Below, in pieces: positions 1 to 8,997 of a DNA stretch of 64,000 bases (the first letter of the stretch is position 1; each line of letters opens with the position of its first letter). The stretch is from the NCBI GenBank assembly GCA_901472405.1, contig LR590463.1, positions 2,728,001-2,792,000 on the forward strand. The letters run 5' to 3'. Both the position numbers and the translations under genes were made by a program. Source of the stretch: Serratia rubidaea (lineage in GTDB: Bacteria > Pseudomonadota > Gammaproteobacteria > Enterobacterales > Enterobacteriaceae). The notes beneath the pieces were generated by a model. The model was not told the DNA's origin, searched no databases, and saw only the letters and a program-made list of their open reading frames with translations.

Positions 1-10
1 TTTGCGTAAC

Positions 11-602
11 TTACTCGGTAACGATCGTTTGCACCTGCGCCGGTCCGGGGCTGTACCAACCATAGCCTGGCCCCCAGTCCGGTCCCCACGGGCCGCTGCG
101 CCAGCCCCATGGCCCCATCGGCGCCGGCGGCATCACCACCTGCTGCGTCAGCCGCCAGCGTTTAAAACCGCTGACGTTCATGGTGACGAATTTATACGGC
201 GTCGCGCCGATTTTGCCGGGCTTCACGCCGGTGATCGGCCCAACTACCGTGACCAGGTGCCCTTTGAAATCCGTCGGCTCAAGGAAGCCGTTGACCGTCG
301 CCAGCACCCGCCCGCGCGACGGCTCACCGAGGATCGGCCGGGCGCCGTCATCCAGCGGCACCGCGGCGATTTCAAGCAGCGTTTTGCCCTGCTCATTCGC
401 CACGTTCACCACTTTGCCGCCAAAGCGGGCCTCCGCGCCGTTAAACAGGCTCGGCGCATTTTGCACCGACGCCAGTTCCGTGACCGGCGTCGGCGAAGAG
501 CCTTTAATCGCATCGGGAACGGTGACGCAGCCGGAAAGCATCAAAACGCCGCCGGCCAGCGCCGGCAGCGTGCATCGTTTGAATGACAGTACGGATTAAC
601 AT
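11..602 (-). CDS. yeaY: Slp-family outer-membrane lipoprotein YeaY (frameshift in signal peptide)
   Basis: The mature part matches the Slp/YeaY lipoprotein family: after the lipobox LSGC it continues [14 protein letters not shown], has the conserved block ARFGGKVV, and ends in a Gly/Trp/Pro-rich tail. The uninterrupted frame begins only just before the lipobox (ATG about 544), leaving no proper signal peptide. An ATG at 602 preceded by AGGAG opens a signal-peptide-like sequence in another frame, and a one-base change near 560-575 would join them, so I take 602 as the true start. Slp-like proteins are stress or stationary-phase envelope lipoproteins of unclear biochemical role. It lies downstream of tsaB on the same strand, as in E. 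coli. Confidence 0.85.
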
Positions 603-708
603 GATCGCAATCTCCTGAAATTTCTGTCACTTCGACCGTTATTTTACGCCGCAAGTTGCAGAATCTTACTTCCCTGTGCCGAATAAAGCGCACATAACGT
701 ATACCGGA

Positions 709-1410
709 CTATTCACGCCCCGGCAGTTTTTTCCAGGTGACTTCATTACGCAGGTAGGTCGGTTCCGCCTGCTCAACGCGGCAGGCCTTTCCCTGCCGCC
801 AGGCGTGCAGCGCCAGCGGCAGCATATCTTCCGCCTGCGGCAGCAGCATCTGGCCGTCATGCAGCGTAATCGGCGCGCCGGCGACCAGCTCCGGGTAGGT
901 TTGCCAGCCGGTGCCCGCCTGCGCCCAGTCGCCCTGCAGGCGTTGCGCGCGCGCCAGCGCCTGCTCCGGCGACAGTACCGCCTCGCCTTCACTTTCCAGC
1001 CACTGACCATCAGGCTGACGCTCAAACTGGCCCCAGTACACCTCGCCCATGCGAGCGTCGATCGCCGCCAGCACGCGCTGCGCGCCGGTCATTCGCCACG
1101 CGCCCTGCGCCATGGTCTGCAAGGTGGGAAATGCCCAGCATCGGCAAATCCGCGCCTAACGCCAGCCCCTGCGCAATGCCGATGCCGATACGCACGCCGG
1201 TAAAGCTGCCGGGCCGCGCCCGAAGGCCAGCGCATCAAGTTCGCCAAGCGTTACGCCGGACTCGGCCAGCACCTGCTGCACCAGCGGCAGAATACGCTGC
1301 GTGTGTTCACGCGGGCACAGTTCAAACAGGGCGTGGGTTTCGCCTTGATTCCAGAGGGCAACGGAACAAGCTTCCGTTGCGGTATCGATCGCTAAAATTC
1401 GCGTGGACAT
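709..1410 (-). CDS. tsaB: tRNA t6A37 threonylcarbamoyl transfer subunit TsaB (two compensating frameshifts)
   Basis: TsaB is the ASKHA-fold partner of TsaD in making N6-threonylcarbamoyladenosine at position 37 of ANN-decoding tRNAs; it is essential in E. coli. The N-terminus [18 protein letters not shown] and [11 protein letters not shown] are nearly identical to E. coli YeaZ, and the C-terminal half ([12 protein letters not shown] through TWKKLPG) is intact. The frame is lost near 1218, where one G is missing from a GGG run in GRGPGSFTG, and regained near 1128, where there is one extra C. Both are homopolymer changes, so the gene is probably whole in the organism. It sits between yoaA and yeaY as in E. 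coli. Confidence 0.93.
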
Positions 1411-1513
1411 GCCAAACCTCAGGCGGGAAATATCAGTATTTTTTACAGGGCGCGCATTGTAGCACAGCCCGGATTACCGGCATAGCCGCAGCCGCACTGG
1501 CGCGGCAGGCCGG

Positions 1514-3416
1514 TTATTCCTGCTGCAAAAAGGCGATCGCCTTACCCAGATCGCGCGTGCGCGGCGTAGGCGGCAGGCTGTTGAGAAAGACTTCACCGTA
1601 GGGGCGCATCACCAGTCGGTTGTCGCAAATCACCAGCACCCCGCGGTCGTCCGTATCGCGAATCAGGCGGCCGACGCCCTGCTTGAGGGTGATCACCGCG
1701 TCCGGCAGCTGTACCTCGTTAAACGGATCGCCGCCGCGCAGGCGGCAGTCTTCAATACGCGCCTTGAGCAACGGATCGTCCGGCGAGGTAAACGGCAGTT
1801 TATCGATAATCACGCACGACAGCGCATCGCCGCGTACGTCCACCCCTTCCCAGAAGCTGCTGGTCGCACCAGCAGCGCGTTGCCCGCCTCGACGAACTGC
1901 GCCAGCAGTTGCCCCTTGCTGGTTTCGCCCTGCACCAGCACCGGCAGCGTCATCGACGCACGAAACTCTTCCGCCAGCTCACGCATCATCTGATGCGAGG
2001 TGCACAGGAAGAAACAGCGCCCCTGGTTGGCCTCAATCATCGGGCGCAGCATCCGCGCCAGCTGGCGCGCGCCGCCCGGCTGATTCGGCGACGGCAGAAA
2101 ACGCGGTACGCACAGCAGCGCCTGGTTGGCATAGTCAAACGGGCTGGGCAGCAGCAGCGTCTTCGCCTTGTTCAGCCCCAGCCGCTCGGTAAAGTGCCCC
2201 ATCTGTTCATTCACCGACAGCGTTGCCGAGGTGAAAATCCAGCTGCCCGGCTTATCATCCAGCAGCTCACGAAAACGCTCCGCCACCGTCAGCGGCGTTA
2301 ACGCCAGCACGAAGTTACGCGCGTTACACTCATACCAGTAGCTAAATCCAGGCTCGTTCACCGACTTCAAACGCTTCAGACGGGTGCGGTACTGGCTGGC
2401 GCGTTCAAACGCGGCGTCTAACAAGGCCGAACGCCCGAGCGACAGTTTCATCACGTCGTAGCACAGCTCCAGCGCATCATCGAGCAGCAGTAAGGCGCGC
2501 TGCACGTTGGGCTGGTTCAGCACGTCGCGCAGGTTGCCGCGGAACCCCGGCTCCCCCAACGCCAGCCGGAAATCCTGGGTACTCATGTTCAAGCGGTCGG
2601 CGCTTTTTTGCAGTTGGGCTACGTCGCGCACCTCGGTGCGGTAGGCAATAGTGATATCCTTGGCCAGATCCATCAGCTGACGGCTGGTCAGCTGCTTGCC
2701 AAAGTACTGGCTGGCGATATCCGGGATCTGATGCGCCTCATCGAAAATCATCACGTCCGCTTCGGGGATCAGCTCGGCAAAACCGCTTTCCTTCACCACC
2801 ATATCCGCCAGAAACAGGTGATGGTTAACCACCACCACGTCGGCGTCCATCGCCTTGCGGCGGGCCTTGACCACGAAGCAGTCCTGATATTGCGGACAGT
2901 CGCTGCCCAGACAGTTGTCATTGGTGCTGGTCACCAGCGGCCAGACAAAGCTGTCTTCGGCCACGTCGCTGCAGCTGCTGATATCGCCTTCCACGGTCTG
3001 CGACGACCAGCCGCGCAGCTGCACCAGATCGATCAGCGTCTGGCCCGCCAGTTTCGCCGCCGGCCAGCGACTGCTGCTCCAGACGCTCCAGACACAGATA
3101 GTTGGAGCGCCCTTTCAGCAGCGCCAGCTTACCTTTAAATTGCAACGCTTTGGCGATGGTCGGCAGATCGCGCGCGTACAGCTGATCCTGCAGCGCCTTG
3201 GAGCCGGTGGAGATAATCACTTTTTTATTCGAACGCAGCGCCGGCGCCAGATAGGCAAAGGTTTTCCCGGTGCCGGTGCCCGCTTCCACCACCAGCTCCT
3301 GCTTAAAGTTGATGGCTTCGGCGACCGCTTCGGCCATCAGCCGCTGCGCTTCACGCGGTTTAAACCCTGTAATTGCCTGCGCCAATGCGCCGTCTGTTTG
3401 CGAAATCGTCTGCCAC
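1514..3416 (-). CDS. yoaA: Fe-S cluster DNA helicase YoaA, DinG/XPD-like (three frameshifts)
   Basis: This is a superfamily 2 DNA helicase of the XPD/DinG group; E. coli YoaA works with the polymerase chi subunit in repair of stalled forks. Walker A is EAGTGTGKT, Walker B is the DEAH box FDEAHQ, and four cysteines (NYLCLERL and CLGSDCPQYQDC) fit the iron-sulfur cluster. The C-terminal GVGRLIRD motif is present. A GTG at 3416 behind GGTGAGG gives the E. coli-like N-terminus VADDFA. Frame changes occur near 3402 (extra A), 3055 (extra A) and 1868 (one base missing). It is divergent from yoaB, with the two starts about 120 bases apart. Confidence 0.92.
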
Positions 3417-3537
3417 GCTGCCTCACCGCCAAAAAATTCAGCTGTGATTATATACACATTCCGCCGCGCCGTGCAGAGGCAGCAACGGGCGTCATGCTGT
3501 GCTACCCTAAGCGGGCCAACAATATGGAGATAACTGA

Positions 3538-3882
3538 ATGAATATCGAACGCATTGATCCTGAACAGCGCTGGTCGGAAGCCGTAGTGCATAACGAAACC
3601 GTCTATTACACCAGCGTGCCGGAAAACCTGGATGAGGATGCGACGGCACAGACCGCCAACGCCCTGGCGGCGATTGACGTCCTGTTGGCGCGCGTCGGCT
3701 CAGACAAAAGCCGCGTACTGGACGCCACCGTATTTCTCGCCGACGCGGCGGACTTTGCCGCCATGAACGCCGCCTGGGACGCCTGGGTAGTGCCCGGCAG
3801 CGCGCCGGTGCGCTGCACCGTGCAGGCGAAGCTGATGAACCCGAAATACAAGGTTGAAATCAAAATCATCGCCGCCCAGTAA
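3538..3882 (+). CDS. yoaB: RidA/YjgF-family protein YoaB
   Basis: A complete 114-residue member of the RidA (YER057c/UK114) family, closest to E. coli YoaB. RidA proteins hydrolyse reactive enamine/imine intermediates made by PLP enzymes, forming trimers with active sites between subunits. The family arginine is in the block APVRCTVQAKLMNPKYKVEI, and the ending KVEIKI is typical. The ATG is preceded by GGAGA at good spacing. Its upstream region is shared with the divergent yoaA. The frame is intact, unlike many neighbours. Whether YoaB is a true deaminase or one of the non-catalytic paralogues cannot be told from sequence alone. Confidence 0.93.
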   Translation: MNIERIDPEQRWSEAVVHNETVYYTSVPENLDEDATAQTANALAAIDVLLARVGSDKSRVLDATVFLADAADFAAMNAAWDAWVVPGSAPVRCTVQAKLMNPKYKVEIKIIAAQ

Positions 3883-3942
3883 TGCTTATGCCGCGGGCCT
3901 TTCAGACCGCGGCACGATGGCCATGGCGCCGCTGCGGCGCCT

Positions 3943-4272
3943 TTATGCCAGTTTGATCAGCACCATCCCCGTCAGCAGCAGCATAATTCCCAGCCAGCCT
4001 TTGCCATTGAGACGCTGACCGAACAGGATCCAGCCGGCAGCCACGGTGGCGACGATACCAAAACCGCCCCACAGCGCATACGCGACCGACAGGTCGATCC
4101 CCTTCACCGCCTGCGCCAATGCGCTAAAGGCGGCCAGTACCGACAGCAACGACAGCAGGCCCAGCCACACTTTGCGGAAGCCGTCCGACATTTTCAGAAA
4201 AATGTTGGCGACAATCTCCAGCGCGGTCGCCAGCACCAGAAAACCGATATGAACCCACTCAAGCTGTTGCAT
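3943..4272 (-). CDS. mdtI: Small multidrug resistance subunit MdtI (spermidine export)
   Basis: A 109-residue SMR-family inner-membrane protein with four transmembrane helices. E. coli MdtI forms a heterodimer with MdtJ that exports spermidine. The block [17 protein letters not shown] and the helix-1 glutamate in [10 protein letters not shown] (the proton and substrate coupling residue of the family) are both present. I use the ATG at 4272, which has GAGGTG upstream and gives the E. coli length; an in-frame start 21 bases upstream is less likely. The start lies inside the 3-prime end of the repaired mdtJ reading frame, an overlap of 14 bases that suggests translational coupling. Confidence 0.93.
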   Translation of the reverse strand: MQQLEWVHIGFLVLATALEIVANIFLKMSDGFRKVWLGLLSLLSVLAAFSALAQAVKGIDLSVAYALWGGFGIVATVAAGWILFGQRLNGKGWLGIMLLLTGMVLIKLA

Positions 4273-4626
4273 GATGTTCACCTCGCGCGTCACCGGCCGA
4301 CGGCGTCTTACGGGTGCCGGACTTCACCAGCATAATGCCGCGATCAACGTTGCCAGCCCCAGCAGCTTCAGCATGGAAACCGGCTCATCGAACCACAGCA
4401 CGCTGAACAGGGTAATAAACAGAATGCCGATACCTTCCCATAAGGCGTAGGCCACGCCCAGCGCGACGCGCTTGATGGCGACGGACAGCAGAATATACGA
4501 AGCGGTGATCATCACATACATCACCATGTGACCCATTACGCCCCCGCTGACGCTGGCGTATTTCATCGACAAGGTGCCGATAATCTCGGTGGCAATAGCC
4601 AACCCTAAAAAAAGCCAATAAATCAT
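4259..4626 (-). CDS. mdtJ: Small multidrug resistance subunit MdtJ (frameshift near the C-terminus)
   Basis: Partner of MdtI in the SMR spermidine exporter. It begins [15 protein letters not shown] behind GGGAGA and keeps the helix-1 glutamate and the [17 protein letters not shown] block. The visible frame stops early, near 4324, but one missing G near 4331 explains this: with it restored the protein continues [10 protein letters not shown] and ends at 4259, about 120 residues, the normal MdtJ length. In that reading mdtJ overlaps mdtI by 14 bases, the arrangement found in E. coli. The 460 bases upstream contain no convincing gene. Confidence 0.9.
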
Positions 4627-4659
4627 GATTTTTCTCCCAAACGGCGAATAACGCACGCA

Positions 4660-5103
4660 AAGGCATATTTATCCCGATTTATCTCGTCCGCACGGCATTT
4701 GGCCGCATTAGGACGCAGAGATCCCTGGGGATAAACTGACCCAAACGTTATAAAAAAAGAGTGCCCGGTGATGCGAAGATAAAGCCAGGAAAATCCAGCC
4801 TTACCGCGACCGGTTAAGGGAGAAAGACGCTATAGCTCACTGCACCAGTGATGCTCACTGGCAAGGATGGCAGACAGAAAAAGCTGACAGGTAGAGGTTC
4901 TAAGGGGGTTTTTTATTTGTTGTCATCATAGTTATCTCGCTATCTTCAGCCGTACCTATCACAAAACCCGTACGGTTTGCTCAATATCCTCATTATGGAA
5001 AAGTTTAACGAATATAGTTGTACCACAGGCCAAATAATAAAGCAAACCGCCATTTCCATTAAAAACCAAGGAAAAATAAGTTAAAAATAAGAAACTTATA
5101 TCA
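4660..5103. other. Non-coding stretch between mdtJ and eda
   Basis: About 440 bases without a credible gene. The middle is AT-rich, with a run of T at 4909-4916 and a near-palindrome AAACCCGTACGGTTT at 4964-4978. The single minus-strand frame here runs through the eda terminator, has no ribosome-binding site of note and matches no family I know. Promoter elements for mdtJ presumably lie near 4640-4720, but none can be picked with confidence. Confidence 0.4.
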
Positions 5104-5144
5104 AATAAAAACAAACAAAGGCTCAACAAATGGTTGAGCCTTTG
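5104..5144 (-). terminator. Rho-independent terminator of eda
   Basis: Arms CAAAGGCTCAAC (5116-5127) and GTTGAGCCTTTG (5133-5144) form a perfect 12-bp stem with a five-base loop. Read on the minus strand it is followed by a T-rich tract, and it starts about 50 bases after the eda stop codon. Confidence 0.9.
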
Positions 5145-5192
5145 ACGGAACGGCATTGTGCAAGAATGCGGCAAAGCCAGGTGCGGCAAGGC

Positions 5193-5834
5193 TTAGCCGC
5201 GCGCGCCGTTCACCGCCTCGCGCGCCAGTTCGGTGATGCGCGCATAGTCGCCCTGCTCCAGCGCATCGCCGGGCACCAGCCAGGAACCGCCGATGCACAG
5301 CACGCTTTTCAGCGCCAGATAATCGCGATAATTACCCGGTGAGATCCCGCCGGTCGGACAGAAACGCACCTGCGGGAACGGACCGGCGATCGCCTGCAGC
5401 GCCTTCACGCCGCCGTTGGCTTCCGCCGGGAAAAATTTGAACTCGCGCAGACCGTAATCCATCCCCAGCATCAGTTCCGAGACGGTGCTGATGCCCGGAA
5501 TCAACGGGATCGTGCCGGCGGTCGCCGCCTGCAGCAGATCGGCCGTCAGCCCCGGGCTGATGGCAAACTGCGCGCCCGCTTCGGTCACCGCCTGCAGCTG
5601 CTGCGGGTTGATCACCGTACCGGCGCCGATAATCGCCTCAGGCACCTCTTTGGCAATGGCGCGGATGGCATCCAGCCCGCACTCGGTGCGCAACGTCACT
5701 TCCAGCACCCGCACGCCGCCGGCGACCAACGCCTTCGCCAGCGGCACCGCGTGCTCCAGCTTATTAATCACAATAACCGGCACAACCGGGCCCGCGCTCA
5801 GGATCTGCTGCGCGCTGGTTTTCCAGTGATTCAT
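5193..5834 (-). CDS. eda: KDPG/KHG aldolase
   Basis: Cleaves 2-keto-3-deoxy-6-phosphogluconate to pyruvate and glyceraldehyde-3-phosphate, and also acts on 4-hydroxy-2-ketoglutarate. A class I aldolase of 213 residues. The catalytic glutamate is in VLEVTLRT and the Schiff-base lysine in REFKFFPAE; the phosphate-binding CPTGGI is present. I start at ATG 5834, which has GGAGAAG upstream and gives MNHWKTS; the longer frame lacks a better site. It follows zwf directly, without the edd gene found between them in E. coli, but its own terminator and the zwf terminator make it a separate unit. Here it may mainly serve hexuronate and gluconate breakdown. Confidence 0.96.
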   Translation of the reverse strand: MNHWKTSAQQILSAGPVVPVIVINKLEHAVPLAKALVAGGVRVLEVTLRTECGLDAIRAIAKEVPEAIIGAGTVINPQQLQAVTEAGAQFAISPGLTADLLQAATAGTIPLIPGISTVSELMLGMDYGLREFKFFPAEANGGVKALQAIAGPFPQVRFCPTGGISPGNYRDYLALKSVLCIGGSWLVPGDALEQGDYARITELAREAVNGARG

Positions 5835-5886
5835 CGTTTTCTTCTCCACATTGAGGTTAGTGTATGGCACGCCCCTGCCACAGGGC

Positions 5887-5906
5887 TTTCAGACCAGGGT
5901 CTGAAA
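5887..5906. promoter_or_regulatory. Inverted repeat in the eda promoter region
   Basis: TTTCAGACC at 5887-5895 and GGTCTGAAA at 5898-5906 form a perfect 9-bp inverted repeat with a two-base centre, about 50 bases upstream of the eda start. The size suits a dimeric repressor operator. It does not look like the HexR box or the usual KdgR box, so the factor is unknown. Confidence 0.45.
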
Positions 5907-5936
5907 AGTCCGGCCGTACCCTCAGCCCGAACGACA

Positions 5937-5969
5937 GGCAAAAAAAAAGCCGGCAGACTCGCTGCCGGC
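5937..5969 (-). terminator. Rho-independent terminator of zwf
   Basis: GCCGGCAG (5949-5956) and CTGCCGGC (5962-5969) pair around a five-base loop. On the minus strand the stem is followed by a long unbroken T run (A run 5940-5948 on the plus strand). It lies nine bases past the zwf stop codon. Confidence 0.93.
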
Positions 5970-5977
5970 ATCACGAC

Positions 5978-7453
5978 TTATTCGAACTCGTTCCAGGAAC
6001 GGCCGTCGCGGGTGATCATCGCCACCGACGCCACCGGCCCCCAGGTGCCGGCCTGATAAGGCTTAGGCGCTTCGTTGTCGGCTTTCCACGCGTCCATAAT
6101 GGAATCGACCCACTTCCAGGCCTCTTCCACCTCGTCACGGCGGACGAACAGCGCCTGAATGCCGCGCATGCTCTCCAGCAGCAGACGCTCGTAGGCGTCG
6201 GCAACGTGCTCCTGGTTAAAGGTTTCCGAGAAACTCAGATCCAGTTTGGTGGTTTGCAGATGGTGCTTATGATCAAGACCCGGCACTTTATTCAGCACCT
6301 GGATCTCAATCCCTTCATCCGGCTGCAGGCGAATGGTCAGTTTGTTCTGCGGCAGCTGCTGATACGAGTCGCTGAACAGGTTAAGCGGCGGGTTCTTGAA
6401 GTACACCACCACTTCGGAGCATTTGGCCGGCAGGCGTTTGCCGGTACGCAGATAGAACGGCACGCCGGCCCACTGCCAGTTGTCGATATCCACGCGGATA
6501 GAGACAAAGGTCTCCGTGTTGCTGCTCTTGTTGGCGCCCTCTTCCTCCAGATAGCCGGGTACTTTACGCCCCTGCACAAAGCCGGAGGTATACTGGCCGC
6601 GCACCGTGGTTTCACGCACGTTGCGCTGGTCGATACGGCGCAGCGAACGCAGCACTTTGACCTTCTCGTCGCGGATGCGGTCGGTGGTCAGATCCGCCGG
6701 CGGCGACATAGCGATCATGGTCAGCACCTGTAGCAGGTGGTTCTGAATCATATCGCGCATCTGGCCGGCCTGGTCGAAGTAACCCCAGCGCCCTTCGATG
6801 CCCACCTCTTCCGCAACGGTAATCTGCACCGAGTCGATGGTGCGGTTATCCCAGTTGGAAGCGAACAGCGAGTTGGCAAAACGCAGCGCCAGCAGGTTCA
6901 ATACCGTCTCTTTGCCCAGATAGTGGTCAATGCGGTACACCTGACTCTCATTGAAGAACTCGGCAACCTGATCGTTGATCAGCCGTGAGGAAGCCAGATC
7001 GGTGCCCAGCGGCTTCTCCATCACCACGCGCGCCGGCTCTTTGTTCAGCTTGGCCTGCCCCAACCCTTTGCAGATCGCGCCGAAGGTGCTTGGCGGCATC
7101 GCGAAGTAGTTGATGGTGGTGCGGCTTTCCTGATCCAGCATTTTGCCCAGTTTGGTAAAATTCTTGCTGTCGTTGACATCAAGATTACAGAAATCTAATC
7201 GCGCGCTGAGCGTAGCCCACAGTTCGTCATCCAGCTTTTCCTTCATAAAGGTTTCAAGCGCTTCTTTGACGACCTTGGTATAAGCGTCTTTATCCCACTC
7301 TGCACGGCCCACCCCGATAATGCGGGTGTCCGGGTGGATATGTCCGGCTTTTTCTAATTGGTACAGGGAAGGCAGCAGCTTACGGCGCGCCAAATCCCCC
7401 TTCGCGCCGAAAATAACCAGGTCGCACGCCTGGGCTGTAGAGGTTACCGCCAT
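5978..7453 (-). CDS. zwf: Glucose-6-phosphate 1-dehydrogenase
   Basis: First enzyme of the oxidative pentose phosphate and Entner-Doudoroff routes, oxidising glucose-6-phosphate to 6-phosphogluconolactone with NADP. The nucleotide-binding FGAKGDLARRKLLPSLY motif and the signature RIDHYLGKE with the catalytic histidine nearby are present, and the C-terminus SVAMITRDGRSWNEFE matches E. coli. I take ATG 7453 (MAVTS) as start since GAGGAG lies six bases before it; the ATG two codons upstream is too close to that site. 491 residues, intact. A HexR-type palindrome lies in its promoter region at 7479-7493, so repression by the divergently encoded HexR is likely. Confidence 0.97.
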   Translation of the reverse strand: MAVTSTAQACDLVIFGAKGDLARRKLLPSLYQLEKAGHIHPDTRIIGVGRAEWDKDAYTKVVKEALETFMKEKLDDELWATLSARLDFCNLDVNDSKNFTKLGKMLDQESRTTINYFAMPPSTFGAICKGLGQAKLNKEPARVVMEKPLGTDLASSRLINDQVAEFFNESQVYRIDHYLGKETVLNLLALRFANSLFASNWDNRTIDSVQITVAEEVGIEGRWGYFDQAGQMRDMIQNHLLQVLTMIAMSPPADLTTDRIRDEKVKVLRSLRRIDQRNVRETTVRGQYTSGFVQGRKVPGYLEEEGANKSSNTETFVSIRVDIDNWQWAGVPFYLRTGKRLPAKCSEVVVYFKNPPLNLFSDSYQQLPQNKLTIRLQPDEGIEIQVLNKVPGLDHKHHLQTTKLDLSFSETFNQEHVADAYERLLLESMRGIQALFVRRDEVEEAWKWVDSIMDAWKADNEAPKPYQAGTWGPVASVAMITRDGRSWNEFE

Positions 7454-7478
7454 GTTCATCTCCTCGTTGCAGGATATT

Positions 7479-7493
7479 TGTAATTTTCTTACA
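7479..7493. promoter_or_regulatory. HexR operator upstream of zwf
   Basis: TGTAATTTTCTTACA is an odd palindrome with arms TGTAA and TTACA, close to the published HexR consensus TGTARTTWWATTACA. It lies 26 bases upstream of the zwf start and about 400 bases from the divergent hexR gene, as expected for KDPG-responsive HexR control of zwf. Confidence 0.8.
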
Positions 7494-7893
7494 TTACTAA
7501 TGTACTCTCTTTACCTACGGCCAGTAAACCCGGATTAAAAGCAGAAAAACGCCAGAAACCATATGGCTATACGCTGAACGTCGGTCGATGCCGCCCGCGT
7601 TGCCACCAACTGTAATTTTCTGTCTTTTTTGTTACTCTTTTACCATTATGAAAGTTAGACACAGCTCATATTCTGGTGAAAAATCCCAGCAAACGCTCTG
7701 TCGAGACTGCCAACGGTTACCAGCACGTAGTATATTTTCATTAAACCGGCATTGATTTCTCCTTTGATTGAAATCGATATACCCAATTGATTTCTCGTTG
7801 CAACCTGACGCCGGCCGGCACTTCACGCCGCTCACCGCACATCAGACGCGTTTTTTGCGTATCGGCAACCGGAAATTTGCAGGGTAAAAACCC
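7494..7893. other. zwf-hexR divergent intergenic region
   Basis: About 400 bases with no credible gene. It holds the divergent promoters of zwf and hexR. A second, poorer HexR-like half site (TGTAATTTTC) occurs near 7612-7621. Short minus-strand frames here look random. Confidence 0.4.
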
Positions 7894-8784
7894 ATGAGTG
7901 ACACCCGTTATATGAATACGCTGGAAAAAATTCAGAGCCATTTAGAGCAACTGAGCAAATCCGAAAGAAAAGTCGCCGAGGTGATCCTCGCATCGCCGCA
8001 AACGGCGATCCACTCCAGCATCGCCACGCTGGCGCGTATGGCCGACGTCAGCGAGCCGACGGTAAACCGCTTTTGCCGCCGTCTTGATACCAAGGGTTTT
8101 CCCGATTTTAAACTGCATCTGGCGCAGAGCCTGGCGAATGGCACGCCCTACGTCAACCGCAACGTCGAGGAAGACGACAGCGTTGAGGCCTACACCAGCA
8201 AAATTTTTGAATCGGTGATGGCCAGCCTGGATACAGTAAAGGCAAATCTGGATATCGCCGCCATAAATCGTGCGGTTGACCTGCTGACCCAGGCGAAAAA
8301 AATCTCCTTCTTCGGCCTCGGCGCCTCCGCGGCGGTCGCTCACGACGCCATGAACAAATTCTTCCGCTTCAATATCCCGGTCGCCTACTTCGACGATATC
8401 GTGATGCAGCGCATGAGCTGCATGAACTCCGGTGAAGGCGACGTGGTGGTGCTGATTTCACACACCGGCCGCACCAAGAACCTGGTGGAAATGGCGCGTC
8501 TTGCACGCGACAACGACGCTGCGGTGATCGCCGTGACCTCGCACGATTCACCATTGGCGCGGGAAGCCACCCTGGCGCTGCTGCTCGACGTGCCGGAGGA
8601 TACCGACGTCTATATGCCAATGGTGTCGCGCATCGCCCAGTTAACGCTGATTGACGTGCTGGCGACCGGTTTTACCCTGCGCCGCGGGGATAAATTCAGA
8701 GATAACTTGAAGCGCGTCAAGGAAGCGTTGAAAGAATCGCGCTTTGATAAAGACGTAGAGATTCCCAACAGTTTCGAGTCATAA
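7894..8784 (+). CDS. hexR: RpiR-family transcriptional regulator HexR
   Basis: A repressor of glucose catabolism genes (zwf, edd-eda and others) released by KDPG. The N-terminal RpiR helix-turn-helix spans about residues 7-80 with SVSEPTVNRFCRR-like recognition (here VSEPTVNRFCRR), and the C-terminal SIS sugar-phosphate domain covers about 125-255 with FFGLGASAAVAHD and LISHTGRTKNLVE. ATG 7894 has AGGG at fair spacing; an in-frame ATG six codons later is the E. coli-type start but has a weaker site. Intact, about 296 residues, divergent from zwf. Confidence 0.95.
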   Translation: MSDTRYMNTLEKIQSHLEQLSKSERKVAEVILASPQTAIHSSIATLARMADVSEPTVNRFCRRLDTKGFPDFKLHLAQSLANGTPYVNRNVEEDDSVEAYTSKIFESVMASLDTVKANLDIAAINRAVDLLTQAKKISFFGLGASAAVAHDAMNKFFRFNIPVAYFDDIVMQRMSCMNSGEGDVVVLISHTGRTKNLVEMARLARDNDAAVIAVTSHDSPLAREATLALLLDVPEDTDVYMPMVSRIAQLTLIDVLATGFTLRRGDKFRDNLKRVKEALKESRFDKDVEIPNSFES

Positions 8785-8997
8785 TCGAAACGGCCCTCAT
8801 TCGCCGCCGGACAGCCTCTGCGAGGCGATTTGATCGGCGGCACTATAGGTTGTACCGTGTAACACGTTCCTGCGGATAACCCGGGTGTGACACCAGCGTC
8901 ATGAAGCGTGGCTATGATGACGTTTCGCGCCGGTTCGCGTTATCCGATGCTTATCGCAACACTTTTTTATTTGCTTCACCAGTCAACGGAGTAATAC

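Noticed and set aside
4959..5189. A 76-residue minus-strand frame between mdtJ and eda
   Set aside because: It runs through the eda terminator, has no ribosome-binding site or family match, and its hydrophobic character follows from T-rich DNA.
5864..6733. A long plus-strand frame opposite zwf
   Set aside because: Antisense shadow of zwf; arginine- and histidine-rich composition typical of such frames.
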